In this document: positions 36,962 through 47,069 of the stretch, piece after piece
How positions within the stretch are numbered: the stretch's first letter is position 1
How the letters are laid out: each line of letters starts with the position of its first letter
Source of the DNA: Bacillota bacterium
GTDB lineage: Bacteria; Bacillota; Clostridia; Lachnospirales; Lachnospiraceae
DNA length: 64,000 nucleotides
Direction: 5' to 3'
Assembly: GCA_023395555.1 (NCBI GenBank)
Contig: JAEWYQ010000088.1
Span: forward strand, 1 to 64,000
Position numbers and translations under genes: made by a program
The notes under the pieces: generated by a model
Databases searched by the model: none
What the model was told of the DNA's origin: nothing
The model's input: the letters and a program-made list of their open reading frames with translations, nothing else

Positions 36962-36989
36962 TTGACAAATACGGATTATATTATAAAAT
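36962..36989 (+). promoter_or_regulatory. Promoter of the rsmD-coaD operon
   Basis: A perfect TTGACA is followed after 16 bases by TAAAAT, about 65 bases before rsmD. Confidence 0.6.
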
Positions 36990-37056
36990 AATAATATTGT
37001 TAGTTAAAAAACGGAATTATGGGAATACGCAATGATATTTGAAGTGGGGATGCGGT

Positions 37057-37611
37057 ATGAGAGTAATAGCGGGTAAAGCGAGAAGATTGCAGCTTAGAAC
37101 ACCAGAAGGCTTTGATACGAGACCGACTACGGATAAAACCAAGGAAACCTTGTTCAATATACTGAACCCATACCTGGCTGATGCCGATTTTCTGGATTTG
37201 TTTTCCGGAAGCGGGGCAATCGGAATTGAGGCGCTGTCCAGGGGAGCCAGATATGCGGCCTTTGCGGAAAATGACAGATCAGCGCTGGAATGCATTCGGT
37301 ATAATCTGAAGTTTACAAAGCTGGAGGGAGCTGCGGAAGTATTTCCTCATACTGCCTTGGAGGCCATTCGTGTTCTGGAGATTAAGGGCAAAGTGTTTGA
37401 TGTGGTATTTATGGATCCGCCCTACAATAATATGCATGAGAAAGAGATCCTTATGGCCTTGCAGAATTCCAACATTATTTACTGTGATACCATTATCGTA
37501 ATAGAAGCTTCTCTTAAGACCGACTTTGACTATCTGGAGGAGACCAAATTCCGTATTTTCAAGAGAAAAGAATATAAGACAAGCCAGCATGTATTTATTG
37601 AGATAAAATAA
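37057..37611 (+). CDS. rsmD: 16S rRNA (guanine-966-N2) methyltransferase RsmD
   Basis: A 184-residue RsmD that methylates G966 of 16S rRNA. It begins [10 protein letters not shown], followed by [16 protein letters not shown], the SAM motif [20 protein letters not shown], and the N6/N2-amino catalytic motif VFMDPPYNN. The start at 37057 matches the family; the frame opens at 37039. The rsmD-coaD order is conserved across Firmicutes. Confidence 0.95.
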   Translation: MRVIAGKARRLQLRTPEGFDTRPTTDKTKETLFNILNPYLADADFLDLFSGSGAIGIEALSRGARYAAFAENDRSALECIRYNLKFTKLEGAAEVFPHTALEAIRVLEIKGKVFDVVFMDPPYNNMHEKEILMALQNSNIIYCDTIIVIEASLKTDFDYLEETKFRIFKRKEYKTSQHVFIEIK

Positions 37612-37685
37612 GACACATTTCATACCTCCGGCATATTTTTACGTTATTAATTTCCAGGCCGGCGGTAGAATGGGGGAATTGCGAC

Positions 37686-38186
37686 ATGAAGATAGGGATA
37701 TATCCGGGAAGTTTTGATCCTATCACCCTGGGACACCTGGACATCATAGTCCGTGCTTCCGGATTAGTTGATAAGTTAATCGTGGGAGTATTAAAGAATA
37801 ACGCGAAAAGGCCGATGTTTTCAACAGAAGAGAGGGTTGAATTCATTGAGCGCGTAATTGGAGAGAATCCGAAGCTGAAATCGGTTGAGGTCAATGCTTT
37901 TGACGGACTGTTAATTGATTTTGCCCGGGAGCGGGGGGCTTCCATTATTGTAAGAGGTCTGCGTGCCATCACCGATTTTGAATATGAACTGCAGATCGCC
38001 CAGATGAATCATAAGCTGGATCCGGGAATTGATACGGTGTTTTTTACAACCAGTGTGGAATACTCCTATCTAAGTTCCAGCGCAGTGAAGGAAATCGCCA
38101 GCTTTGGGGGAAATATCAATCAGTTTGTGCCGGAATGTATTGTGCAATCTGTTTATGATAAATATAAATCGATAAGGAGCGTTTGA
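37686..38186 (+). CDS. coaD: Phosphopantetheine adenylyltransferase
   Basis: A 166-residue CoaD, catalysing the fourth step of coenzyme A synthesis (phosphopantetheine + ATP to dephospho-CoA). The nucleotidyltransferase motif [14 protein letters not shown] is at residues 9-22, the [12 protein letters not shown] block follows, and the [14 protein letters not shown] end is intact. It lies between rsmD and a coiled-coil gene that starts two bases after its stop. Confidence 0.97.
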   Translation: MKIGIYPGSFDPITLGHLDIIVRASGLVDKLIVGVLKNNAKRPMFSTEERVEFIERVIGENPKLKSVEVNAFDGLLIDFARERGASIIVRGLRAITDFEYELQIAQMNHKLDPGIDTVFFTTSVEYSYLSSSAVKEIASFGGNINQFVPECIVQSVYDKYKSIRSV

Positions 38187-38187
38187 T

Positions 38188-38829
38188 ATGGGAGCAAGCA
38201 GAATAGAGCAGTTAATTGAAGATATATATGAATTTGTTGAAAGCTGCAGGATGCAGCCTTTATCAAGCACGAAGGTAATTGTTCCGAAGGATGAGCTGTA
38301 CGATTTGCTGGACGAGCTTCGCCTCCGGACGCCGGACGAGATCAAGCGCTACCAGAAGATTATTTCCAACCGGGATGCCATTATTGCAGATGCGGAGGAG
38401 AAGGCGGAGAACATTCTGCGCCAAACCAGAGAGAAATCCAAGGAACTCCTGAATGAGCATGAGATCATGCAGCAGGCTTATTATCAGGCCAATGAGATGA
38501 TCATGCAGGCCTCCGAGGAGGCGGACCGTATCCGCAGGGAAGCTAGTGAGGAAGCGGAGCAGCTTCGTACCGGGGCCCTGGCATATTCCAATGAAATACT
38601 TACAGAGGTGGAGCGGGTGCTGGCCAATGCCTATGATACGGCGATTTCCCGGTACGATGCCTTTATCGGTACGTTAAAGAATAATCTGGAGATCGTAAAT
38701 AACAACAAGCGGGAGCTGAGTGAGCAGCTTTACCCTCAGGAGAACGGACCGCTGAATCAGACGGAAAGCGGATACGATGACAATGATTTTAACTTTGATT
38801 CGGGTGCCTTTCTTCCGGACGAGGAGTAG
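38188..38829 (+). CDS. Coiled-coil protein of unknown function, DivIVA/ATP-synthase-B-like
   Basis: A 213-residue protein. The N-terminal 45 residues (MGASRIEQLIEDIYEFVE, then VIVPKDELYDLLDELR) resemble the start of clostridial proteins found after coaD. Residues 60-185 are one long heptad-rich helix full of Glu, Ala and Arg (ADAEEKAENILRQTREKS, ASEEADRIRREASEEAE), and the tail is acidic. The pattern is like DivIVA or ATP synthase b-type stalks, but there is no membrane helix. The ATG follows the coaD stop after one base, with AAGGAGCG upstream, so the genes are cotranscribed. Confidence 0.75.
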   Translation: MGASRIEQLIEDIYEFVESCRMQPLSSTKVIVPKDELYDLLDELRLRTPDEIKRYQKIISNRDAIIADAEEKAENILRQTREKSKELLNEHEIMQQAYYQANEMIMQASEEADRIRREASEEAEQLRTGALAYSNEILTEVERVLANAYDTAISRYDAFIGTLKNNLEIVNNNKRELSEQLYPQENGPLNQTESGYDDNDFNFDSGAFLPDEE

Positions 38830-38835
38830 ATTGCT

Positions 38836-39858
38836 CTAAGGCATCAGCCGGGTTACATACAGATAAGTGAGGAAAAGAGCGATTCCTGCGCTCAGCAGTT
38901 TTACCATAAGATAGGATTTGATGGATAGTCCTTGGTTGCCGATAATGCTTTTAGTCTGGGCCATGCCCGAGAAGCCCCCAAAGGTGGTAAGCGCGGTAAC
39001 AAGGACTATTTTTAGATTCCTATCCAGGCTGCTTTTACAGATCTGGCTAATTCCCGTGGTTATCTCGAGGATGCCCATGAGGAAGGCTTTTAATAAGCCG
39101 GTATTGGAGCCGGGGTACGCGGTTAACAGGGTATTAAGGATCTGGGCCAGGATGGAAAAGAGAATGATATAGCCCCCCACCTTAGTAACCGTCTCAAAGC
39201 CGTCCATAATGGACTCGTCCAGAAGGGCGAAGCGGAACCGCTGGGGCGAAGCCTTGGCTTGGTACTCCATGCTGTGGAGGTCTTTCGGGATGTGGCGCGG
39301 CTGAAAATGCTTTTTAGATATCAGCGGCAAAGAGCGCATCCAAGCGGCGCAGCGCATTAAAACGGCACCCAGAATTGCGCTGCCGTAGATGATTGCGAAT
39401 AATGGGTATTTGATATGGGGAAGCTTTAATTGGGTTATAGAAATGTAACCGATGATGAACATGGGGCTGGCGTTATTACACATACCCAGGAGAAACTGTG
39501 CTTCCGGCTGTCTGATTTTCCCTTCCCGGAGAAGATCGGCTGTGGCCTTGGCTCCCATGGGCAGGCCGGAGAGAAAGCCGATGGCAATGGGGTAGCAGCC
39601 CTGGGGACTGACCCGGAAGAGTCTTCCGAGAAAGGGATGGAAGACCCTGCTGATCTGTCTTGTGATATCCAGCCGGACCATGAGATTGGACAGGATGATG
39701 CAGGGAAGGAGACTCGGAAGCACATTATGGAACCATAACAGCAGGCCGGAACTGGCGCCCTGAAAGGTGGCAGAGGGAAAGGCCAGCATCAGGAGCAGGC
39801 AAACAGGGATAAATCCCTTGATGAGACGATTTTTCTGTAATTCTGAGAAACTTAGCAT
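38836..39858 (-). CDS. ylbJ: YlbJ-like sporulation integral membrane protein
   Basis: A 340-residue protein with about eight membrane helices and the nucleoside-recognition (Gate) fold. GFLSGLPMGAKATADLL and LLGMCNNASPMFIIGY are the family's conserved blocks, repeated in part near the C-terminus (GILEITTGISQIC; FGGFSGMAQT). In Bacillus ylbJ is made in the mother cell and is needed for normal spore coat or cortex formation. It converges on the coiled-coil gene with only six bases between the stops. Confidence 0.87.
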   Translation of the reverse strand: MLSFSELQKNRLIKGFIPVCLLLMLAFPSATFQGASSGLLLWFHNVLPSLLPCIILSNLMVRLDITRQISRVFHPFLGRLFRVSPQGCYPIAIGFLSGLPMGAKATADLLREGKIRQPEAQFLLGMCNNASPMFIIGYISITQLKLPHIKYPLFAIIYGSAILGAVLMRCAAWMRSLPLISKKHFQPRHIPKDLHSMEYQAKASPQRFRFALLDESIMDGFETVTKVGGYIILFSILAQILNTLLTAYPGSNTGLLKAFLMGILEITTGISQICKSSLDRNLKIVLVTALTTFGGFSGMAQTKSIIGNQGLSIKSYLMVKLLSAGIALFLTYLYVTRLMP

Positions 39859-39953
39859 TTTTCTCCTTGAAGACTGGGGTTGTATTTATTATAATCTATT
39901 GGTAAGCATTTCAATTTATTCTATATTAACTTATTAAAAAGGAGATGGAAGGA

Positions 39954-41759
39954 ATGTCACAAAATAAGAGTTTACCCAAAAGAAGTGAACTGGATGTGAA
40001 ATATACCTGGGCAATTGAGGATCTGTATGCCAACAATGAGCTATGGCAGAAGGAATATGATGAGGTAAAGGCACTGCTGCCGGAGATCGGAAGCTTTCGG
40101 GGCAGGCTGGGAGAGTCGGCCGGAGTGCTGCTGGATTTCCTCCGGAAAAAGGATGAGCTGTACAAGCTGATGGAACGGGTATATGTTTATGCCAATCAGA
40201 GGTATCATGAGGATACGGCCAACGCGGTATACCAGGATCTGTCCAATAAGGCCGGTGCCCTGTCGGTGCAGACCGATTCCGCCTTATCCTTTGCAACGCC
40301 GGAGATTTTGTCCATACCGGAAGAGAGGCTGGAACAGTTCAAGCAGGAGGAAGAAGGGCTGAGACTGTATGATTTCTATTTGAAGGATATTCTGCGGATC
40401 AAGCCCCATGTGTTATCGGAGGAGATGGAGGAGCTTCTGGCGGACGCGGGTGAGATTGCGGAAGCCCCGGACAATATTTTCTCCATGTTTAACAATGCGG
40501 ATGTTAAGTTCCCTGAGATTGAGGATGAGAACGGGGAAAAGGTGCGTATTACCCATGGCAGATACGGACAGCTGCTGGAGAGCGAGAACCGCAGAGTCAG
40601 AAAGGATGCCTTTGAGGGTGTGTATGCCACTTATAAGAGCTTTCGTAATACGCTGGCAGCGTCCTTCAGTGCGAATGTAAAGCAGGAGGTGTTCTTTGCC
40701 AAGGCCAGGAAATACGGCTCCACCATGGAGAAGGCTTTGAACGCAGGAAATATTCCGGTGGAGGTATATACGAATCTCATCGCGGCAGTGCATGAGAACA
40801 TGCATCTGATGCATCGTTATGTAGCCCTGCGCAAGCGCCTGCTGGGGGTAGAGGAGCTTCATATGTACGATCTGTATGCTCCTTTGGTGGCGGATGTTAA
40901 GATGGAGATTCCCTTTGAGGAAGCAAAACAGATTGTTGCCAAAGGACTGGAGCCTCTGGGTGAGGAGTATCAGAAAATTCTTGCGGAGGGTTATAACAAC
41001 CGCTGGATTGATACCTATGAGAACGAGAATAAGAGAAGCGGAGCTTATTCCTGGGGAGCTTATGGAACCCATCCCTATGTGCTTCTGAATTACAATGATA
41101 CCCTGGATAATGTATTCACGCTGGCTCATGAGATGGGACATGCGATCCACAGCTATCATTCGGACAGGGAGCAGCCCTATGTCTATGCGGGCTATAAGAT
41201 CTTTGTGGCGGAGGTGGCATCCACCTGCAATGAATCCCTGCTGATCGACCATATGCTGAAAAATACCGAGGATAAGAAGGAGAAGGCATATCTGATCAAC
41301 CATTTCCTTGAGAAGTTCAAGGGTACCCTGTACCGCCAGACGATGTTTGCTGAGTTTGAGATGATCACCCACAGGATGGTGGAGCAGGGAGAGAGCCTGA
41401 CGGCGGAGGCCCTTTGCAAGGTTTATCACGATCTGAATGTGGCTTACTTTGGAAATGATATTGTCATTGACCCGGAAATTGATATGGAATGGTCCAGAAT
41501 TCCCCATTTTTACAATGCCTTCTATGTATACCAGTATGCTACGGGCTATTCCGCGGCAATTGCACTGTCCAGGCGGATTCTTAAGGAAGGGCCGGAGGCC
41601 GTATCGGATTATATCCGTTTCTTAAGCGGCGGAAGCTCCATGCATCCCATCGACCTTCTGAAGGGGGCAGGGGTTGATATGAGCACGAAGGAGCCGGTGA
41701 ACCAGGCCTTGAAGCTGTTTGAAGAGTTACTGGATCAGATGGATGAGCTGATGAAGTAA
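39954..41759 (+). CDS. pepF: Oligoendopeptidase F
   Basis: A 601-residue M3 zinc metallopeptidase that cleaves short peptides in the cytoplasm. The zinc motif LAHEMGHAIHSYHS is near residue 385, and the third ligand helix follows (EVASTCNESLL). The family's late VYQYATGYSAAIALS block is intact. The ATG at 39954 has AAAAGGAG nine bases upstream; the ATG at 39945 overlaps the ribosome binding site. It is a single gene. Confidence 0.96.
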   Translation: MSQNKSLPKRSELDVKYTWAIEDLYANNELWQKEYDEVKALLPEIGSFRGRLGESAGVLLDFLRKKDELYKLMERVYVYANQRYHEDTANAVYQDLSNKAGALSVQTDSALSFATPEILSIPEERLEQFKQEEEGLRLYDFYLKDILRIKPHVLSEEMEELLADAGEIAEAPDNIFSMFNNADVKFPEIEDENGEKVRITHGRYGQLLESENRRVRKDAFEGVYATYKSFRNTLAASFSANVKQEVFFAKARKYGSTMEKALNAGNIPVEVYTNLIAAVHENMHLMHRYVALRKRLLGVEELHMYDLYAPLVADVKMEIPFEEAKQIVAKGLEPLGEEYQKILAEGYNNRWIDTYENENKRSGAYSWGAYGTHPYVLLNYNDTLDNVFTLAHEMGHAIHSYHSDREQPYVYAGYKIFVAEVASTCNESLLIDHMLKNTEDKKEKAYLINHFLEKFKGTLYRQTMFAEFEMITHRMVEQGESLTAEALCKVYHDLNVAYFGNDIVIDPEIDMEWSRIPHFYNAFYVYQYATGYSAAIALSRRILKEGPEAVSDYIRFLSGGSSMHPIDLLKGAGVDMSTKEPVNQALKLFEELLDQMDELMK

Positions 41760-41810
41760 TGGATGTAATAGAGTAATATAAAGTACGCAGCAAGCTTGCC
41801 GGGATGATTG

Positions 41811-41860
41811 GAGCCGGAAGAAGATCGGAGGAACAAAGCCTCTGAGTTTTCTTCCGGCTC
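41811..41860 (+). terminator. Hairpin between pepF and the beta-galactosidase gene
   Basis: A perfect 12-bp stem (GAGCCGGAAGAA / TTCTTCCGGCTC) with a 26-base loop lies between two converging genes. The T-run on the + strand is interrupted (TATATTGTTG), and there is none on the - strand, so termination strength is uncertain. Confidence 0.65.
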
Positions 41861-41881
41861 TATATTGTTGTGTAAAAAATT

Positions 41882-43963
41882 TTATGAAAAAGAACCTTTC
41901 AGGACCATCACTCCATACTTCTCCAGCTCCGTCATACCATTTATTTCTTTGCCGGTGAGCAGATCGGTCATAGGCTGTTTTATCTTTACCTCAATGCTGT
42001 GAGGCATATAATTCAGGATGAAGACATAGTCCTGGTCATCCTTCCTTCGGATCGCCAGCTCCGCTTCTTTGGGCAGCTCAATGAATTTCTCGTAGGGAGC
42101 GGCAAAGCCCAGCTTCTTTAGGAAGGTTCCGGCGGTCTGGGCGCTGAAGCCGGCGCCGTAATAATAAGCGGTGCCCTTTCCTATGGGATTGGAGACCAGC
42201 GCGGGGGCTCCGTCATAGTAATTGCCCTGGAAGGCAGCCAGCACTGCGGCGCCCTCCCTGGCCTCCAGAATATCGTTAAAGCAGGGGGCATCCACCACTT
42301 CTCCGTCCCACAGGGCGTATTCGTCATCATCCCCGGGACCCAGATGGGTATAGTCAACAACAGTAACACCGCAGAGATCCGCGGCATAGCCGGGCATGGG
42401 ATGCATGGGGCATCTTCCGTGCAGATCCTTATAGCCGGTGCGGGAGCCCATGATCAGGATACCGCCCTGCTCCACATAAGCCCGCAGCAAAGCAGCGGTT
42501 TCCTCTGTCAGAATAGTGGCGTGAGGATAGATGAGGAGGCGGTATTTGGCCAGATCCTCCAGTGCCGTCCGGTTGCTGCTGTTATTCTGCAGATATAAGA
42601 AATCCAGGGGAGCATGGGCAAGCTGGGCGGCGGTGAACCAGCCGTTATCGCTGAAATCATCCAGAGGACCGTGCCATTTATCCTGTTCCCCATCCCATTG
42701 ATTGTCATAATCCTTCACAAGAGCAATTTCCGCCTGATATCTGGAGTCTGCAACCTCGGAAAGGCTTCGGAATTCATCCCGTATGATGCTTAACTCCCTG
42801 AGCCGACGGTTGGGCTGGTTGGAATAGTCGTTCAACCCGTGCCAGTAGATCTCGGTTCCGATCCAGCAGGTTCTCCAGCGGAAGTAGCTGATGAAGTCCG
42901 CCCCGTGAGCCACGGATTGATAGGTCCACAGCCGCATCTGGCCCGGCTTGGGCATGGGCTGCTTCATTCTGGCATCCCAGCCGCCCGGGCCGGATTGCTG
43001 CTCCATGATGCCGAAATTGGGCGAGATGGACCGGGCCTTGGTTAGGGACCAGGCGCTTCTGCGGTCATTGAGATTGCCGAGAGCCTTTGGCTGGGTCCAG
43101 GTGTCATAGGCAAAGTTGGGATAGGAATCATAGGTCATAAAATCAAGGGTGCTATGGGTCATCTCATGGCAGTCCAAATGGTTGAAAATACTGTTGGTGG
43201 TAATAAACTGACCGGCAGGACGGTATTTGTTGATGATATCCGTCTGTAATCTGCAGTAACGGATTGCGCTGTGGGAGATGAAGCGTTTTTCCTCCAGCGC
43301 GAGATGGGGATTGGTGCAGCCCTGATACGTGGGGCGGGTCAGATAGACTTCCTCCCAGGAAGTATAGGTCTGATTCCAGAAAGTGGTCCCCATACAGGAA
43401 TTGAGTTCTTCCAGAGTCTTAAATTTGCTCTTCAGATATTCCCGGAAGGCGGTATGATCGGCCTCGGAATAGAAGACATCCTTCTCACAGTTAAACTCAT
43501 TGTCGATCTGCCAGCCGATAATGGCGGGATGGGAGCAGTAATGGGAAGCCAGCTTCTCCACAATTCTTGCGCTGAGCTCCTGGTATACAGGGGAATTATA
43601 GGTATAATGCCTTCTCGTGCCATGGCGGTAGAGAGTCCCGTCCACGCTGGCGTTCAAGACCTCCGGATACTTATGGGTGAGCCAGGCGGGAGGAGTTGCC
43701 GTCGGGGTGCAGAAGATTACCTTCATTCCCTTGCTGTGAGCCAGTTTCAGGAAACGGTCGAAGAATTCAAAGGTGAACTCCCCTTCCTTCGGCTCGAATT
43801 TATTCCAGGCAAATTCCGCGATGCGGATCATTTCAATGCCCAGCTCCAGCATCCGGTCCAGATCCTCAGCCCACAGCTCTTCCGGCCAATGCTCCGGATA
43901 ATAACATACGCCTAAGGTGAGTTTGTCCATTTTTAATGCTTTTTCCCTCAGATTATTTTTCAT
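41882..43963 (-). CDS. Beta-galactosidase, glycoside hydrolase family 42
   Basis: About 693 residues of a GH42 enzyme, which releases terminal beta-galactose from oligosaccharides. The barrel starts at LTLGVCYYPEHWPEELW. The acid/base glutamate is in GWQIDNEFN, and the nucleophile is probably the Glu of FGIMEQQSGPGGW. The trimerisation domain and a C-terminal beta domain follow. No signal peptide is seen, so it acts inside the cell on imported sugars. The start is uncertain: ATG 43963 has GGAGG 12 bases upstream, ATG 43930 begins directly at the conserved region, and the frame opens at 44029. The remnant of an AraC regulator lies just upstream in divergent orientation. Confidence 0.93.
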   Translation of the reverse strand: MKNNLREKALKMDKLTLGVCYYPEHWPEELWAEDLDRMLELGIEMIRIAEFAWNKFEPKEGEFTFEFFDRFLKLAHSKGMKVIFCTPTATPPAWLTHKYPEVLNASVDGTLYRHGTRRHYTYNSPVYQELSARIVEKLASHYCSHPAIIGWQIDNEFNCEKDVFYSEADHTAFREYLKSKFKTLEELNSCMGTTFWNQTYTSWEEVYLTRPTYQGCTNPHLALEEKRFISHSAIRYCRLQTDIINKYRPAGQFITTNSIFNHLDCHEMTHSTLDFMTYDSYPNFAYDTWTQPKALGNLNDRRSAWSLTKARSISPNFGIMEQQSGPGGWDARMKQPMPKPGQMRLWTYQSVAHGADFISYFRWRTCWIGTEIYWHGLNDYSNQPNRRLRELSIIRDEFRSLSEVADSRYQAEIALVKDYDNQWDGEQDKWHGPLDDFSDNGWFTAAQLAHAPLDFLYLQNNSSNRTALEDLAKYRLLIYPHATILTEETAALLRAYVEQGGILIMGSRTGYKDLHGRCPMHPMPGYAADLCGVTVVDYTHLGPGDDDEYALWDGEVVDAPCFNDILEAREGAAVLAAFQGNYYDGAPALVSNPIGKGTAYYYGAGFSAQTAGTFLKKLGFAAPYEKFIELPKEAELAIRRKDDQDYVFILNYMPHSIEVKIKQPMTDLLTGKEINGMTELEKYGVMVLKGSFS

Positions 43964-44181
43964 GTTTGCAGTATTACCTCCATTTCTGATATATGCCGCG
44001 GCAGTATTGAGCTTGATTATTTCAAGCATAAATAGTATTATGTTGTTATTGTAATATATAGAATATACATCGTATATATATCTATTTTGGTATTTATATA
44101 ATTATATTGACATCGAAGGTTTGGCACTGCCTTTGGACGGCGGGCGGAGCCGGCGGGGAAAGGAAGGGAAGGAGGGACTGG

Positions 44182-44295
44182 ACGGTGAAGCGGGTAGCCT
44201 TAGAATGCGGCTATCCAAGCATCAGCTATTTCGGAAGAATTTTTCTGGAAAACGAAGGCATGACTCCGGCCCAATACCGGAGAAAATTCATGTAG
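44182..44295 (+). pseudogene. Remnant of an AraC family regulator (C-terminal helix-turn-helix only)
   Basis: Some 37 codons match the second helix-turn-helix of AraC proteins, TVKRVALECGYPSISYFGRIF and then GMTPAQYRRKFM up to a proper stop. Upstream in this frame there is only G-rich sequence without the first helix-turn-helix or a sensor domain, so the gene has lost most of its 5' part. AraC genes commonly sit divergently beside GH42 genes, which suggests that it once controlled the beta-galactosidase. The rest of the 44030-44348 gap is an A+T-rich promoter region and decayed sequence. Confidence 0.7.
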
Positions 44296-44348
44296 GGAGC
44301 AGGAGCAGGCGGGTCGGGCGGATGTTTTTCCGTAAGGAAAACTCCTTG

Positions 44349-45638
44349 TCACAGGAGACAGATGCCGTGTTTATATTCGTTGGGGATTTCAGTACCGTAT
44401 TTCTCATATACCGCCTGATTATAGAGGTCGGAGGCAAAGATATCCTCGGACAGCATCCGCATGCCGGTTTCATCCAGTACACGCTCCGCTGCGGATACCC
44501 TGGTGATCAGCGGAATCCGGCTGTTTTGTTCTATACTGCGAAGGAGATGGGAAGCATTCCTTCTGACTCCCAGGACTCTGGCATAGGGAGTGCAGCCCCG
44601 GGCCATATAATCTTTGACGGCTGCGGTTTTGATATTCAATAAAACATGAAGCAGAGCACGGTTGATTCTGGTTAAGGTAAGATTTTTTGATTTTATTTCC
44701 TGGCTCAAGGAACGGATGGATTGATTCAAATTCCTGCTGTTCTTTATTCGTTTCGCCAGGTCAGGCGTGATATCCAGATAGGAAGCCAGGGAATCGCTGT
44801 TCTCCATGCGAAGCCTGTATTTTATAATAGAGGCGAAATCCTCTTCGGTAATGGGGTAGGTTTTGCGGTAATTCTCCCGCAGAAAGTCCGCTACATCCCC
44901 GGGCACGCTGAAGAAAGCCTCAGCAGCGGCAGAGGAGGCTTGTCCGCTCTGCCGCTGAATGGCATCGCGGATTGCAGTGGCGGAGCTGATCACCGGATTG
45001 CCGGGGGAGGTGCGATCCTCTGTATTCGCTTCCGAGAGTTCCCTGTCATGATAATGGGCAGAGATCCTCTGAATCGTCACCGGAGTGATGGACGAGGAAA
45101 AATGGAGGAGTGCCTTCATATATTCAATACCCAGGATATTATTGGGAGAGTCTAAGATATGGCCGGGTATCGTATGGGCTTCGGGCAGGATATGCTCCAT
45201 AGCCCTCTGTCTGGCGGTAGGGTAGGTCAGTCCATCCTTCATATAGGCTTGTATCTGCCCGGTAAGGTTGCCGGGAGAATCAGAAAGAAGGCGGGCGGCT
45301 TCTGCCAGAAGGGTGATGTCTCCGCATTCACTTCCGAAGCAAAGAGTATGAACAATGCCTAATTTGTCAAGAATAGAAATAGCACCCCGGGCAAAATATT
45401 CCGCACTGCCGGTAGCATAGCATACGGGCAGTTCCAGAATCAGATCGGCGCCATTGCTGAGAGCCATCCGGGCACGGCTGTATTTATCCATCATGGCCGG
45501 TGCGCCGCGCTGTACGAAGTTGCCGCTCATTGCGGCAATCACATAATCTGCGCCGGTAATTTGCCGGGCTTGTTCGATATGGTATTTATGCCCGTTGTGA
45601 AACGGATTATATTCTGTAATCAGGCCAACAACCTTCAT
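44349..45638 (-). CDS. tmcAL: tRNA(Met) cytidine acetate ligase TmcAL (YlbM family)
   Basis: A 429-residue nucleotidyltransferase-fold protein. TmcAL activates acetate with ATP and puts an acetyl group on the wobble cytidine of elongator tRNA(Met). The ATP-binding HxGH-like motif is in GLITEYNPFHNGHKYHI at the start. MSGNFVQRGAPAMMDKYSRA and ADLILELPVCYATGSAEYFA are further family signatures, as is DSPNNILGIEY. The ATG at 45638 begins the conserved region; the frame opens at 45674. It is a single gene on the - strand, divergent from pta. Confidence 0.93.
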   Translation of the reverse strand: MKVVGLITEYNPFHNGHKYHIEQARQITGADYVIAAMSGNFVQRGAPAMMDKYSRARMALSNGADLILELPVCYATGSAEYFARGAISILDKLGIVHTLCFGSECGDITLLAEAARLLSDSPGNLTGQIQAYMKDGLTYPTARQRAMEHILPEAHTIPGHILDSPNNILGIEYMKALLHFSSSITPVTIQRISAHYHDRELSEANTEDRTSPGNPVISSATAIRDAIQRQSGQASSAAAEAFFSVPGDVADFLRENYRKTYPITEEDFASIIKYRLRMENSDSLASYLDITPDLAKRIKNSRNLNQSIRSLSQEIKSKNLTLTRINRALLHVLLNIKTAAVKDYMARGCTPYARVLGVRRNASHLLRSIEQNSRIPLITRVSAAERVLDETGMRMLSEDIFASDLYNQAVYEKYGTEIPNEYKHGICLL

Positions 45639-45784
45639 ATTAATATGGAAATCTCCTTTTTTATGTGGTATCATAGACTATGTATATGATGATATCATTA
45701 TTTGATGGAAGCGTCAATTGTGCTGTGCCGGATAAGGCCTCCCCAATGTGAATGGACGCCAGTCTAAACTTTAGTAAAATATAC

Positions 45785-45813
45785 TTGTATCCACAGGTGA
45801 TTTGTCTTATAAT
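45785..45813 (+). promoter_or_regulatory. Probable promoter of pta-ackA
   Basis: TTGTAT is followed after 17 bases by a perfect TATAAT, giving a leader of about 130 bases before pta. A GC-rich hairpin (CAGCTTTCGGGCTG) lies in the leader at about 45876-45890. I see nothing else in the 45639-45947 gap. Confidence 0.6.
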
Positions 45814-45911
45814 AGAGGTTATGGGTTTTATATTGCAGGAATGGAGTGTATGTTTCTGTAATCAGAATACAGGAAGCAGCTTTCGGGCTGTTTTACAAAA
45901 TTTTTAAATGA

Positions 45912-46943
<1,032 letters not shown>

Positions 46944-47069
46944 TAAGCAACTTTTCAGCGGCGCGGGGGATGGAGCACTCCCCGCAGCTGGAGCGGACGG
47001 CGCGGTGAAGCGTCTGAGATACGGTTGGAAACAATTTATTTAATATACGAAAAGAGGTATAAGTAAAAA

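Noticed and set aside
40413..41507. A 364-codon open frame antisense to pepF
   Set aside because: The strand opposite carries the HEMGH zinc motif and the whole M3 peptidase; the antisense translation has no motif.
44121..44642. A 173-codon + strand frame next to the AraC remnant
   Set aside because: It overlaps tmcAL in antisense and lacks any family feature; only the 37-codon AraC-like stretch in a different frame is recognisable.
46962..46986. Terminator between pta and ackA
   Set aside because: The GC-rich hairpin (GCGGGG / CCCCGC) has no T-run; pta and ackA are expected to be expressed together.
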